A stretch of 64,000 nt of DNA from Phytophthora colocasiae (lineage: Eukaryota > Oomycota > Peronosporomycetes > Peronosporales > Peronosporaceae), in contig JAGKQI010000094.1 in NCBI GenBank assembly GCA_018806915.1, forward strand, positions 682,001 to 746,000. Direction: 5' to 3'. Within the stretch, counting starts at the first letter, position 1, and every line of letters starts with the position of its first letter. Below the pieces are notes generated by a model. It was not told the DNA's origin. It worked only from the letters and a program-made list of their open reading frames with translations, and searched no databases. This document shows, one piece after another, positions 42,661 to 54,513 of this stretch. Both the position numbers and the translations under genes were made by a program.

Positions 42661-43632
42661 GCCTGCCTTCTGTTAGAATTTGCACAGTGAACAATTTTTT
42701 GTCGACTGGAAGTGTGGCGTACCGGATTATTTATTGGAAGGCGGTTAGGGGTACTTTGTATGGACCTTTGTATGGATGGGAGAGTTGGGCGTGTACTGTA
42801 CCCAACCACGAAGGAAACGCTTTTTTTAGGGCGCTTCTTTTGCTGAAGCGGTTGGTTAGCCGATTACTATGGATCGCAATGTGCTTCCTCCTCCATGTCT
42901 TGCCATAGGCAGGATTCCGCTTGCAAGCCCGACTGGCGCGAAGGATGGCTACTGCAACGACCTATCCGACGGGAAAAACAGGCTGGCGTGCGAAATTTTG
43001 GAGCGGTCCCTGTGCGGAGGGACGCTAACGCCGACTGGTCCTCGTTCACACAATTTTTCTATGTCTGATATAATGGAGATTCGTAACTCAAGGTATTGCT
43101 TTCTTGCTTTAGTGACGGTAACGTCCCGATTCTACTCGAAAAAAAATTGGGAATGCGATCGCCTTGATCATCAAGGTGAATAACAAGTCAAAATTCGCCT
43201 TGCATCGAGGTGCTCGATCAAGCATGACCATTGTTGTCACCAATACAATTGGTCTAATAGTACTGTGGGGGCGACTTGAATGGCGTCTTCGTACGTCTCA
43301 AGAGGCCTTCAAGGAGCCCTTCATCGCTTGAAGAACGTCTGATCGACGCTCTGACTCGATGGCTACATTAAAAAAAATGACAACTTCAACATGCATTATG
43401 CCCATCAAGGCTTGATTCGAGCATTGCTACAAGCTTGTAACAAGAAAATCATAGTGATGCAGGCAGGCGGCATGAAGATCGTCACTTTACCAGTACACTA
43501 ATTTTAATCCCTCTCAATGTCTTCGACTCTTGTCCAACAAAAATAGCCGAGTCTGTAGCGGAACCCCAGCTTTGAGCATGTTATTGGATCCTTACTTCTG
43601 CTCCAGCTAATCTCTGGAAACGCTCTCTCGCA
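42661..43632. other. Divergent intergenic region
   Basis: Lies between the kinase (minus) and the Cys-rich membrane protein (plus). It should hold both promoters. No ORF with recognisable content. Confidence 0.45.
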
Positions 43633-44385
43633 ATGGTCCAGCACCGCTTACTCTTCGTAACTTTGCTGTTCGCAGCTCTTGCATTGTCCATCGTCGAAGC
43701 AACGTTGTCTTCCAACGATTCCGACGGCACTACTACTCCAGCTCCGCTCTCTGGGTGTCAAGTGTGTGCCACGAATGGAGACTGCTCACACGCCTACCTC
43801 GACGCACCAGGACAATTCTGCGGCAACTGGTTGGACCGATCCAGTCAACGTCAACGATGTTGCTGTCCTCGAGAAGCTACATGTGCTGTAAGCAACTACG
43901 CCTGTAACTGCAAAACCAGCAAGACTAAGACACCGACAGCACCATCGACACGATCCTCTCCATCTTCCTCTTCACGAGCTAGCTGGGGTGCAATTATCGG
44001 GTCCGTTGTACTATTGTTTGCTGCTTCTGCTGTACTGTGGTGCCTGTGTCCTTGTTGCCGAGCCAACAAGTACGCAGCTCTTTCTCAACCACCAATGTCT
44101 CCAGTAGTAGTTCAAGCTCCAGCTTACGCTCCGACCTATGCACATCCGTACACTCCTGGATACGCTTCAGGGCCTGTATATGGCGGTCCGGTTTATGGTG
44201 GAGGCTATTCCAATGGAGGAATGGGGGCAGGTTCAAGTGCAATGCTTGGAGGCGTCGCTGGATTGTTTGGCGGCGTTCTCGTAGGCCAAGCTCTCTCTAA
44301 TTCTGGGGAGCATCACGGCTATCATGGAGAAAATGGCGCCTGTTACACTGACAATGGAGGTGAAGAGTTCGGTGGGGACTTCTAG
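43633..44385 (+). CDS. Cys-rich single-pass membrane protein with Gly/Tyr/Pro-rich tail
   Basis: ATG 43633 to TAG 44383-44385, 250 residues. Signal peptide (MVQHRLLFVTLLFAALALSIVEA), then a compact ectodomain with about twelve cysteines (CQVCATNGDC...FCGNW...RCCCP...CNC), a Ser/Thr-rich linker, one membrane helix (WGAIIGSVVLLFAASAVLWCL), a CPCC palmitoylation-like motif, and a cytoplasmic tail rich in Gly, Tyr and Pro (PVYGGPVYGGGY), ending in acidic residues. I do not recognise the family. It looks intact and converges on the START-domain gene 42 bp away. Confidence 0.75.
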   Translation: MVQHRLLFVTLLFAALALSIVEATLSSNDSDGTTTPAPLSGCQVCATNGDCSHAYLDAPGQFCGNWLDRSSQRQRCCCPREATCAVSNYACNCKTSKTKTPTAPSTRSSPSSSSRASWGAIIGSVVLLFAASAVLWCLCPCCRANKYAALSQPPMSPVVVQAPAYAPTYAHPYTPGYASGPVYGGPVYGGGYSNGGMGAGSSAMLGGVAGLFGGVLVGQALSNSGEHHGYHGENGACYTDNGGEEFGGDF

Positions 44386-44427
44386 GGATCTTTAGATAAT
44401 GATAATTTAATCCTGAATAGTTCCTGT

Positions 44428-45546
44428 TCATCCGAGCGTCACGAGGTTTGCTCGACGGATCATCTGTTCGAAGCGGAAGAGCACGTTGCCCGTCTCGACG
44501 AACAGGTATCTGGCTTGAGCTTCGTTTAGACAATCTCCGTGTCCGCCGTAGGTGAACTGCACGTGGTCGTCAAACATATCGAAACGCATGTAGGTGTACG
44601 CGTCCCGTAGATAAACCACACCTTTCCTGTTGGAATTCGCCAGGTCTTCCGGAGGCGGCACCACAAGTGTAAGGATCGAGAGCGACTTGTGCCCGTACTC
44701 GTCTTCATCCGCGACCTTGGACGAGATATTGAGATGGCGGACGCGCATGGAGCGGTTCGCATCCGGAGAGTTCCGGATTAAAATGGTGTTGAATGCGTCC
44801 ACGCGCTGCAGGACACGCACGTCGATTGCCGAGCGGTAGCACCTCCTGTACATATCTGGGTTGTTGAACACTCGCCAGCCTTCAATAGCCAGCTCTTCCG
44901 CTAAAAGTTCACTGTCAGTGCACGGAATCGACTTCGTGAAATGGAACTCCAGCTTCCGCTTGTCACTCAGCGATCTCTGCACTGTCCAGCCAAAAAACTG
45001 CATGGGATCTTCATTTATCTGCTTCTTCAGGAACATGGCGTGGTGGATCTTCATGGTCTGGTACTTCTCCCGAATGAGGTTGTAGCACGTCGCAGCAGGC
45101 ATCGGCTCGTAGTACACCGATCGACAGAATGCAACGACCACTTTCCCGCAGGTGCAAAGTCTGTTCGGCGCGTGTAGACTGGTTATGTGAGAGCGAATTA
45201 ATATCGATTTTGGTAAAAGATAGAGAGCAGCTGTATTTTGCACTAAAAATTGCACTAGTGACGGTTTAATGGATTCCCAGGCTGAAATGGCACGCTTTAT
45301 CGTAGCCAAGCGCTCTCCTTTCGCCGTCGTAGCAGTAGCTGTTGCTCTTGCGTAGCTTTGCGTTGGCTTAGCCCCTCTATAGCTTAAAAGGACACGTCGT
45401 TTTTCTTGTATTGTGTAGTGCATGCGGCGTTGTTTGGCTGGCGCGTACACCTCGTCAAGGAGGCCTGTGTGTGGCAACCTCCTTTGCTTCCTGCAATACT
45501 GTCGCGGGTGGTGGGGCTGCGAGGACTCCTCGTCCGCTTCCTCCAT
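44428..45546 (-). CDS. Transposon-host fusion ORF: element HTH-like segment joined to START-like domain
   Basis: ATG 45546 lies inside the 601-bp element (45115-45715). The ORF is 372 codons. Residues 1-144 are element-encoded and include MHYTIQEKRRVLLSYR...ATIKRAISAWESIK, which resembles the first HTH of Tc1/pogo transposases. At about codon 145 it crosses the element end in frame into host sequence: YEPMPAATCYNLIREKYQTMKIH..., AEELAIEGWRVFNNPDMYRR and RDAYTYMRFDMFDD. That is the START-like half of an oomycete bZIP/START (M96-like) protein. Whether it is transcribed is unknown. Confidence 0.6.
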   Translation of the reverse strand: MEEADEESSQPHHPRQYCRKQRRLPHTGLLDEVYAPAKQRRMHYTIQEKRRVLLSYRGAKPTQSYARATATATTAKGERLATIKRAISAWESIKPSLVQFLVQNTAALYLLPKSILIRSHITSLHAPNRLCTCGKVVVAFCRSVYYEPMPAATCYNLIREKYQTMKIHHAMFLKKQINEDPMQFFGWTVQRSLSDKRKLEFHFTKSIPCTDSELLAEELAIEGWRVFNNPDMYRRCYRSAIDVRVLQRVDAFNTILIRNSPDANRSMRVRHLNISSKVADEDEYGHKSLSILTLVVPPPEDLANSNRKGVVYLRDAYTYMRFDMFDDHVQFTYGGHGDCLNEAQARYLFVETGNVLFRFEQMIRRANLVTLG

Positions 45547-45715
45547 TTTATCGAGTGGCTGGTGGAGACCTCCGTTTTATCGAGTGGCTGGTGGAGTTTT
45601 ATTTTAGCGATTGAACGCTGCATCGGGCAATTTGATTGGTTGATAACAAAATGTGCACACAATTTTATATCACAGGCGCCCTTTTTATATGGACGCTGCA
45701 TTCTGTCGATCGGTG
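45115..45715. mobile_element. 601-bp TA-flanked element inside the bZIP/START gene
   Basis: The terminal inverted repeat CACCGATCGACAGAATGC occurs at both ends (45115-45132; reversed near 45698-45715), each abutting TA (45113-45114, 45716-45717). It contains two tandem copies of a 26-bp word (TTTTATCGAGTGGCTGG..., 45547-45600). Its minus strand encodes the start of the fusion ORF. Confidence 0.85.
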
Positions 45716-46344
45716 TAGAACGGCTCCTCATCTTCTGCAAAATAGGACCAGAAGCCTGGGCGGTTCAAAGCCTGCACGGGAGTCTTCGTGTCGCTCTTCT
45801 GCAAGTTCGGGTCTGCCACCTCGGGTGTATCGACCCGTAACGTAGTCTCGAAGATAGCCATTTGTTCCAATCTTTGTGCAATTGCTTCATTCTCTCGATG
45901 AATAGCGTTTTCGACCTCCACTGCATCCAGGTATTGAGCCATTAACCCTTGCCTTTGGCTCGGTCCCATTGTGGAGGTCGTGGAAACCGACGACGTGGAT
46001 GTGTAACCTGTTTCGTCACTCAATGGCGAGTCCTGGTCGCTCTGGTTTGATGCTTTACCTGTAGCTGTTGCAGCTCGTCGACGCCGCCATGTAACCATCC
46101 CTGTCTCCAGCTTCTTGTGCAGGTGCTGGTACTGTTTCCGCATCGAGTCCATGAGTGCATTGTGTCGAGATCTTCCTCTAGCCATATTCTCTCGATGACG
46201 TCGTTTCTTGGCTTCCGCCTTGCTCTCATTCTTGCCAGGAGGAACATGGACTTGCTGTACTATTTGGTCCATTTCTCCGTCCTCTACGGAGCTTAATATG
46301 AGGTCAATGGGGGACAAAGGCGAGCGTCCACCTGAGGTCGCCAT
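45685..46344 (-). pseudogene. 5' half of a bZIP/START (M96-like) gene, cut by the element
   Basis: ATG 46344. Residues about 40-90 form a basic region and zipper-like helix (AEAKKRRHRENMARGRSRHNALMDSMRKQYQHLHKKLE), followed by a Ser/Thr-rich part and a second helix (YLDAVEVENAIHRENEAIAQRLEQM). It reaches FAEDEEPFY and then runs into the element, where it stops at 45685. The host gene continues at 45112 to 44428. The two halves are in register if the element and one TA are removed. The family is a large oomycete group of likely transcription factors. Confidence 0.75.
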
Positions 46345-47038
46345 TGTTGGGCAATTCCTTGTAGATAAAAATGTCAAGTGAGCTCGAGTGACTGACGAGT
46401 GGACCGAAGGGCCAAAGGAGAGGATGGCGCTGACGATCGATGGTGAGGATGCAGGAAGGGAAGGGAAGACTCGACGGAGGGCCAACTGCACGCTGCACTG
46501 GGGGTTCCGCTTCTCTGACCACAAAGTCGTTTACGGTTGATTGCGATAGGTATCCTACGCGTCTGAAATTTGAGTCTCTGACTCACTTCGCTGTTGGTAA
46601 TTTAGCTTGGTGTTTGTATGGAAGGGCTATTGCCTGAAACTCCAAGCTGTATTTTTGGCGACGGTTGTTAACTTACCGGTAGTCTAAAAGAGCGCTGCTG
46701 GATTGGATAGATAACATTGGGGTGACAATTTTATCGACAAAAGTTAGGTTGTACAGTGCAGCATCCCGATGGGGGAGTACGTTCAGCCAGATGGGAAAAG
46801 GATGCGAGGAAGAGTCCATGCTGAGTTGGTCAGTGCTACAGTGTACATGTACCAACTCGGTGGACATCATGTCCTTACTGTAACGTAGCATGCGCCTATC
46901 CACTTAGTTGGTCGCAAACGAACCAAAAGCTCCTTGCAGTGAGAGTCGCCAACACTACATGTACATGTACCTAGTAATGACAGGGTATCGTCAGGAATAT
47001 TTCTCATTTATTACCAACATTTGTTTCTAGGATAAGCT
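46345..47038. other. Intergenic DNA
   Basis: Promoter side of the bZIP/START gene and 3' side of the LicD-like gene. Several copies of GTACATGTAC-type palindromes (about 46840-46970). No gene seen. Confidence 0.4.
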
Positions 47039-48085
47039 TCATGTTGCGGTTTTAGTGATGTTTCTTGGCTCCACTGCAGACTTTGTCAAGGCAGGTCTGC
47101 GCGCCTTCGGGGTCATATAATGTGGCCCATATACCTCCGTTAGAAAGAACTCTGGATCGTGCACAGTGTCGAACGGCATCCCGTTGATTGTCACCTGAGA
47201 GTACGGCTCCACCTTGTTCGCAGGAAGGAAGCGACCGTTGCTACCGACGAACTCCTGAATATCCCAGAGACTATCGTCGACCTTCTTCATTTTATACAGA
47301 TCCACATACGGCACAGCAAAGTTCCTGGTGAGATGGCGGCTTCGGTCGTAAAGCTTTCCAGCCAGTGGATGTGTCGTCGCTACGCAGACTCGCCAAATCT
47401 TGCAGAAGAACATGTGATAACCCTTTCGTCGAAGTGCCTATACCACTTTATCTCTGTTCTTTAACCTCTCAACGAACCCGATGTCCGTGTCTTCCGTGAA
47501 CGGGATCATTGAGCCGTTTCGAACAGCGCCTAACAGTGATCCAAACGTGACCAATGGAGTATTCTCTGTCGCCTTCAGTTCCTCGTACACATCCACCATT
47601 AGCATATGCAGTACACTGGCGTAGCAGACGGACTTCGGGGACCAAACACTCAATAGATCTGTACGATCCCCTGCAATGCAAAACGGTGTACATGTATCCT
47701 TCCTTCCAGACATGGGGAGACAGTAACTATATTTCATCTCGTGTCGTTGCTCTTCGTCGCAAAGCTTTGTGTGTTCCCCTCGAAGAGTAAGGGGAGAAGA
47801 TGTATCCATCTCCTTTAGCGCCGAATAGAACCTGTGACCGGAATGGTACTCGATAGACTTGGCGTTCACGAGACTCAAAGAACAGACCCTGTCGTCATTC
47901 AAAAGAGAGGTTTCCGGTATGGAAGCGATGACTTGGTTTTCCATGACGAGACCGAAGACAACTAACCCGATCGGTACCAGCACAATGATTGGGAATTCCT
48001 GAAGCCACAGCAATACTTTTGAGCGAAAATCGACATCAGGTGGAGGTTGCTTGGCCATTTGGATGCCTTCATCGCGTGATGTCAT
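47039..48085 (-). pseudogene. LicD-like protein, paralogue 1, premature stop
   Basis: ATG 48085. N-terminal membrane helix (FPIIVLVPIGLVVFGLVME), then the LicD/fukutin-type core TFGSLLGAVRNGSMIPFTEDTDIGF, with the nucleotidyltransferase-like GS...D-x-D pattern. An in-frame TAG (47438-47440) follows RDKVV. The same frame goes on to 47039 through WRVCVATTHPLAG, VPYVDLYKMKK and VTINGMPFDTVHDP, so only the stop separates the parts. LicD-fold proteins move phosphocholine or ribitol phosphate onto glycans; the membrane anchor suggests a Golgi type II protein. A MULE sits about 150 bp upstream of the ATG. Confidence 0.8.
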
Positions 48086-48439
48086 GGCGCGGTCTGACCG
48101 ATTGTGCAGAGAAGACACAAATGGACCGGCCAAGAGATCGGCAGCGCGTTGTGTCTTCGCAAGACGTAGGTCAACCTGCGACACACAGCTTTCGTTTGCT
48201 GTTCGTTTGCAGTGTGTAAAAGTGAGGAAGTGATGACGGAGTCGTTACTGCAACCTTATTATGCGACATTTATGGTTGCGTTTACACATTTGTGGTTGCT
48301 CTAACACATTTCAAAAATTACGCGAGTAATATAAATCCATTTTTCTGAAAACTATTTTCGTTCCGAAAATAGGTACAGTACATCATATGTTAAGTACGAC
48401 TTCAGTAAGTACGATCAATGCTAGCCTCTCATTTAGAAA

Positions 48440-51400
48440 TTCGCGCTGAAAGGAGAACCTGCGTACATCGCGCCAGTTGGAGCAGGAATCAAGCGACACC
48501 GGCGCCCCACTGACCGTTCAAGAGCTGGAAATGACGGGTACGTTACATGCGACACCACTAGAGACTGTGAATTTGGTATTAAGCTGTGGAATTGGGCTTT
48601 GGTAGGTCGGAGAGCGCGAAGCGTCAATGCAAAATTGAAGATCGCGTATAATGCGCTGGGAATTGAAGACGACGACATCAGCGACGAGGACTACGAGGTG
48701 GAAGATGACGGTGATGAAGACGACGCCTCTTCCGCGGACGAATCGTGCGAGGAAGATGCGCCAAAAGCCGGTAAGCCGATACTGTTCAATGCTTTTGTTT
48801 GTAAAAAAATGTTTGCTGATTTATGGTGTTACTTTTGCATATTAGCAGGAAAGTCAAGAGCTCAAAGCAGGAAAGCTTCAGGTATGGTCGCGATAAGAAG
48901 CCGTGTATTTTGACTAAAATTAATGCATTGCTAATGGTTGGGTTTTGTTTGACAGGCTCTGGTATCTCGCTAAAGCGTCACTCACCCCACGAAGCTATAC
49001 AGCCCGCTTTCCGTAAGCGCAGGATGCTGAATACACCAACAGATACGCATGATAATGACAGTGGGGAGGAGCCATTGGCTATCTCGGAATACTCTCCAAA
49101 AAAACGTGCAAGCAAACACCTCGAAGAACTGGATTCGATGAACCTAGGTGACGATGGGATCGTAAATACTGTGCCTGCATTTGGGACAAATATGCTGTAT
49201 AAAACCTGGGAGGAATTTGAAGAGGTGTTCTCGAACTACAAGAAGAAGAACAGACTCAAGTTTCGAGTGCGGAGTTCAGAGAAAACGGCTTTATACAACA
49301 GGTATGATTGCAATGCTGATATTTATTACTGAATTGATTAACTCACGTGATATTGTAGCACTCATGAAGACCAAATTCCAAGCGAGTTCAAGTTCTACCA
49401 GAGAATCTACCGGTGCACGCACGGAGTATCCCAGGCATCCAGATCCAAAGGCCACCGCAACCGCAAGACTCGCTATTGCAAGTGCAAAGCGAGGCTAACG
49501 GCCGCAGTCAACCGGTGTGCTGACAATACTTTCAAGATCATGGTCAGGAATGAGGTAGGTGATGAGGTGCTTATATTTGGTTGCGGCTGTCTAAAATTTG
49601 CTTGTTTTGTAGAATCACACGCACTCACATCCAACTACCGGAACCGAGGCGTCATCCTACCTCACAACCAAGACTCTGCCACTTGATGACGAAGATCGCG
49701 AAGACGTGAAGACTTTAGCTGATGCCCGTGTGTCTTCTACGCACATCACGAACTTCTTGAACGATCGTCTTGGTACGTGAAATAGGTGCTTGAGAATATA
49801 TTTATATATATACTCATACTCATGGGTTTATATGTATGATTAGGCTGCAAAGTGACTCCACAGCAGACGCGAAACCTTCTTCGTAGCATCGCCGGTCAGG
49901 ATTCTGGCGAAGACCACATGAAGAATATGCTCCACGCACTACGGTAGTTGGATGGAAGCGATGTTCTAGTTATCCAAGACCAGCTTGACGTAACATGTGG
50001 GGTGGTTATGCAGACTAAGGTCCAGAAGATGATGTTCGAGCGTTGGGGCGAAACGTTGGCAATGGACTTTACTCATGGGACGAACAATCTGGGTTATCAT
50101 TTGGGTGCGTCTTCCAGCAACCTTTCTTATAAAGCAACCCTTTCAGCAACCTTACCCATTATTGCAACCCTGTTGAACTCTTCTTTCTTCTGTCATGTTG
50201 TAGGGAGTTTGGTAGTCACCACATGTACAGGTCGTGGATTTCCTGTGGTCGATTTCATTTGCTTAAATGAGCAAGCTACTACGATCTCAACAATTCTGGA
50301 GTACTTCAAGGAGAAGAATCCGCTCTGGGAACATGTCGTGAGTGTGGTGATCGACAAAGATTTTACAGAATGGAAAGTGCTTGAGGAGTGTTTCCCGAAG
50401 GCAAAGATTTTGTTTGCCAATTTCACGCCATCTCCTATTGGAAAAGGTCATGAAGCGTTCTGTCTACTGAATCAAGGTAGCTCAGGGCGAAGAACTGCTG
50501 GGCTTAATGATAAAACTTCTTTACAGGTATGTCACCATCGCTCACTTAACAAATAAATTCACTAACGTCGGCTTTGTTTCAGCTCAACACAAGATGCCTA
50601 CGACACGCACTACAGGAACTTGAAGTATTTCTGTCACCGCAACAAGAAGCAGGCTTTCTTCGCGTATTTCGACAAAAACTGGAACTCTTGTAACGAAAAG
50701 TGGTCAAACTTTTCTCGCGGGAAATATTTTACAGCGGGTAATACGACCACTAACAGAATCGAGTCAAACTGGAATCAACTGAAGATGCTGCTTGGTCTGA
50801 AGACTCGGATTGACCAAACTATCGCAGGATTGCTCCAGCACCAGATGACCATTATCCAGCAAATAGCCTCGGAGGTTGGGCAGCTTCACTCATCGTCTCG
50901 AAGGCCTCAAACAGTACCCACTTTCTTGAGAGAAGTCGGAAGCAGGATTTCAGCACACGTCTTGGAAAAACTGAAGCGAGAATGGGAGCAATTCGTGAAC
51001 CTGATGGAGGAAACAACGTGTGAGGCTGTGTCGCTTTCTACCTGGACGGTATCCTGCCACAACCAGAGTTTCGAGTGCGACGACTTGGACTGGAAATGCA
51101 CTTGCCTGTTTTCAATGAGCAATCACTTACCATGCCGTCACATTATGCACTTAGCACACAAAGGACATGGATTCAAGATGCTTCCTATTATGACTATTCG
51201 GGAACGGTGGAGTACATTGGCAGCGCTGAATTCAATGGAAGGGCTCACTGCCGCAGGCGATATGCTGCGTTCAATTGTGCGCATGTCAAAGCTAAGGTTG
51301 CCAAAGCTAATGTTGCCGGACGCCTCCAGTACCGGAAAGCTTTCAGCACCAACACCACCCCTGAAACAAGTCGTGTATGTTCGTCTGCGCCGCCGTGAAC

Positions 51401-53282
51401 GAGCAAACCAAGTTGTTCTCTCTTCTGCTGAGAAGTATTCATTCGCGAAAGCAATGGTAGAGCCTCTGCTGGAACACTTGTCGAGGTTGGGAAGTGCAGA
51501 CTTCTATGAAGAGTTACAGACTTGGAAAAGTACGATAGAGGAGGGGCTGCGTGTTGGAGAATCTCGAGCAAAAACAGATGAAGTACCGTGTGGTGAAGAC
51601 GGTGATGATGATGATGAACTGGACCAAGGTGTGGCTTCAACTATAGATCCAGCAGATGCAATTGCAACAGCAAAATTGATGGACGCTTTGGAAAATCAAA
51701 TTAATGAGGACGTCACGGACGGTGTAAGTAGTGGAGATGACATTCTTTCTACCCAATTGGCTGCTTCCAGTCCTGAACGCGCCACGCCACCTATCGATAA
51801 GATAGAAGCTAACGTCGAAGCACCCTCGCCTCGTCAAGTAGATGTGATCAATGTCCCAAAGCCGAAGCGCCGAAATCGATCGCGGTCGACTCCAACTCAG
51901 CTCCGTCAATCCAAGATAACCTCAGCTCGACTCGCTATCCACAAGTACCCAACCGGACTCACTGTTAAGCTTGATGAGCTGATAATTTGGGCCCGCAACA
52001 CACCCAACGTGAAGCATGTCTTGACAACTATGGAGAAATACCCGGTCCAATTGACAGACGCCTACTTGAGGTCGCGGGTCATTGAGTGCCAATGGGAAGC
52101 TATGAGAGCTGGTGACAACATTCATCCTTTCGTTATTCCTGCTGATCTCACACGGTCAATGGAGGCTGCAATTACTACTGCACGAAAGGAACAGCGCGAA
52201 CCTGACAAGCTCGTCCCCAGTGTATCACAGCAAGGAATTCTTCTTGACATTGTTGCAACCATTGATCCAAAATTATGGAAGTTCTGCAGGTAAGGTTGCT
52301 GAATTGTTGGGGTTGCTTTATGGGGTCGCTTTACTAATATGGTTGCTATTTCGTTTGCAGTCGATACGTTAATGCATCGACAGAATTCTACCGAGTGAAG
52401 GCCAAGGCCAAGTCATGGGTCGAAGATCGGAAGTGGCTTGAACGCAATTGGTCAAAGTTGGACTCGGATGTTGACTTTTTCGCGAAGGAAACGCAAACTT
52501 GGGGTGTAACGCGCGAAACTGTCCGAAAGCGCCATCAAACTCTCGCCAACGAAGTGATCTCGAAGTTTACAAGCTGTCGTCTTCGCAGCGCGTTCGCTAC
52601 AAGGTGTGACAAGGTCACCATTCCTTTCGAAGAGCTGGTCGGAAGTGTTTGTCGTGGGTGGCTCTCTGACAGTTCCATCGAGTTCTGCTTGAGTGAAATT
52701 GCAGCATCCGCGGGGGGTTGTTGCGTGGTGTCTTCACTTTTATGGCAAATTGGTTGGCCAGCAACTCCACGGGACCAGCTTGGCGACTATCAGTTCGTCG
52801 TGCATCCCGTTAATCTGAGTGGCAGTCACTGGGGCATTATTATCATTCAGCTCGAGCTTTCCGGTGGCGAGCTTCATGTACGTCCTCATATGTATGAACC
52901 ACTTATTGACGACTGCTATCACGAAGAAATGGAGACAATTTGGAACGGCGACAAGCGAGAGGGGCTGCGAGGATTTATTAATCGCTGGCACAAGTCATCA
53001 AATCCAGGGAGTAAAATGAATGTCGATCCAGTAACCTGGGTGGATGCCCCACAACAACCTGATAACTCCAGTTGTGGTGTTTTGATCGTCGCTCACGCAC
53101 ATAGCGTCGTTGCGGGGAACGCAGATCTGCATTGCTACAATGTTAGCAAGACAGACGTCGACGTAATGCGCTTGCGGATGCTATGGTTGATGCTGTTGCG
53201 GTCCCGCGAGCGTCGAATGCCGAAAGTTGATGCTTCTACAGCAGCTGAAATAGATCAGAAGCTCCAGGATCAGCTCAAGTAG
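48440..53282 (+). pseudogene. MULE transposase with C-terminal Ulp1-like protease, multi-exon, broken
   Basis: Exons run from about 48440. Acidic N-terminus (48660-48770), then a FAR1-like zinc region (WEEFEEVFSNYKKKNRLKFRVRSS; YRCTHGVSQ; RYCKCKARLTA). The MULE core is MDFTHGTNNLGYHLG, an intron (about 50104-50202), VVTTCTGRGFPV, then VVIDKDFTEW. A SWIM finger CTC...CRH lies near 51100-51145. After an intron (52291-52359) comes a Ulp1/C48-type peptidase with His (GSHWGIIIIQL) and QQPDNSSCGV carrying the Gln and Cys. Breaks: TAG at 49945-49947 and a one-base shift near 50408, where FVCQFHAISYW is in another frame. Such protease-bearing MULEs are known in plants and oomycetes. Confidence 0.8.
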
Positions 53283-53319
53283 TCATGCTTAAACAATTAA
53301 TACAGCTTCACTTCACTGC

Positions 53320-53580
53320 CTAGTTTCTTAATCTATTTACTGCCATCTCTAGCAGCACTCCAAATGACATCATACTGTCTTGAACCACTCCGTCACTGCC
53401 CAAATCAGAGTCCATAGCGTACAAGCATTCCTCATTCTCCTCGATCCGGGCCATTAGCTCCATCTGAACCCTGAGTATTTGTTCCAGTATCTCCCCAATC
53501 TCCTCCAGCTTGCGTTTTGTGTCCGTGAGCTCTTCGCGTCTTGCTCGTACCAGTTCGTGTGATAGCGATCTTCTATCCAT
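53320..53580 (-). CDS. Small coiled-coil ORF at the MULE 3' end
   Basis: ATG 53580 to the stop at 53320, 86 residues: MDRRSLSHELVRARREELTD, then a heptad-like helix (KRKLEEIGEILEQILRVQMELMARIEENEE) and an acidic end. It converges on the transposase gene and lies inside the element, 37 bp after its stop. Function unknown; a second MULE gene product or a captured fragment is possible. Confidence 0.5.
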   Translation of the reverse strand: MDRRSLSHELVRARREELTDTKRKLEEIGEILEQILRVQMELMARIEENEECLYAMDSDLGSDGVVQDSMMSFGVLLEMAVNRLRN

Positions 53581-53919
53581 CGTCGTGAGGCCCTTGCGTG
53601 TAGTTGAAAAACGAGAAGTATGAAGAATGTGTGACACACATGTACTTGGAGTGTAGCACACACTACTGTGTGGTACACATTTCTCTATTTTTAGAGAATT
53701 CAATGTAATCTACGGCTCAAGTTATGACGATGGCGACGTGGCAGTGCAATCTATTATAAATTACGGTTGAAAACATATGTTTTGGGGTTGCTTTAGGCGA
53801 TATGGTTGCACTAAGCGCTGTCGTGCTGTCGTTACATGGTTGCGGTAACGCCGTTCAAGTGATGACAAGAATCTTGTCACAAGATGTAAACAAACGCTCG
53901 TAAGCGCTATGTTTCAACG

Positions 53920-54513
53920 GAGGAATTTCCATAAAGGAGTACATAGGTACTGATTTTTGTTCTACCACACCAAATTGGAAAAGTTCACTTGTATTTGGCC
54001 GTGTAGCTTCTTACAGATGTACTTAAGATGTACTTGGCGTTGCCTGAGTTGTTCCGCCAGGTACCACTACTATGAACGCGAATCTGAAACCCACACTGTT
54101 CTGCCAGCAATTTGACCCTGGTTTGAATCGCTTTCTGTGAACCAAACGTTTCGGTGCCAATGTTTCTGTATTTGTCATACGCGACGCAGAATAGGTCATG
54201 AGCGGGGTCAGAGGACTCAAGTTGCGTATCTGGTTGGCCCGAGGGTAGCTGCTTTCTTAAGGTGTTCCTCTTCTAGATCGAAAGGAGCCGTACCAAACGT
54301 CGACTTCTTCTTTGCGTTCTTGGTCATGGAAGTGAGAGTGAGGAAGTGAAAGTATTTGCGTTTCTCTTTGAGTTGAAGGGGTGACTTACAGGAAACACTA
54401 AGTCTGGATGCGAGGATTCTTATTTACCGGTGTACATGTACATGTATTGGGAAAAGCAATTTGGTGTGGTAGAACAAAATCAGTACCTAGGTACTCCTTT
54501 ATGGAAATTCCTC
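53920..54513 (-). mobile_element. 594-bp MULE-derived non-autonomous element
   Basis: 9-bp target duplication GTTTCAACG (53911-53919, 54514-54522). Terminal inverted repeats of about 65 bp start GAGGAATTTCCATAAAGGAG. The minus strand encodes traces of a MULE N-terminal region: MTKNAKKKSTFGTAPFDLEE near 54328, then in another frame AYDKYRNIG and GFQIRVHSS near 54070-54180. The catalytic part is deleted. It lies between the large MULE and LicD-like paralogue 2. Confidence 0.85.

Larger units (their letters stand above)
48238..53856 (+). mobile_element. Mutator-like element (MULE) with FAR1-type, SWIM and Ulp1-like domains
   Basis: A 10-bp target duplication AAGTGATGAC flanks it (48228-48237, 53857-53866). 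Short terminal inverted repeats: GGAGTCGTTACTGCAACC (left) and GAACGGCGTTACCGCAACC (right, reversed); GGTTGC-type words recur inside both ends. Length 5619 bp. It encodes a multi-exon transposase with a C-terminal cysteine protease, plus a small convergent coiled-coil ORF. Confidence 0.85.

Noticed and set aside
45406..45845. Plus-strand ORFs across 45406-45845
   Set aside because: They lie in the TA element and its tandem 26-bp repeat, opposite the fusion ORF, with no motif.
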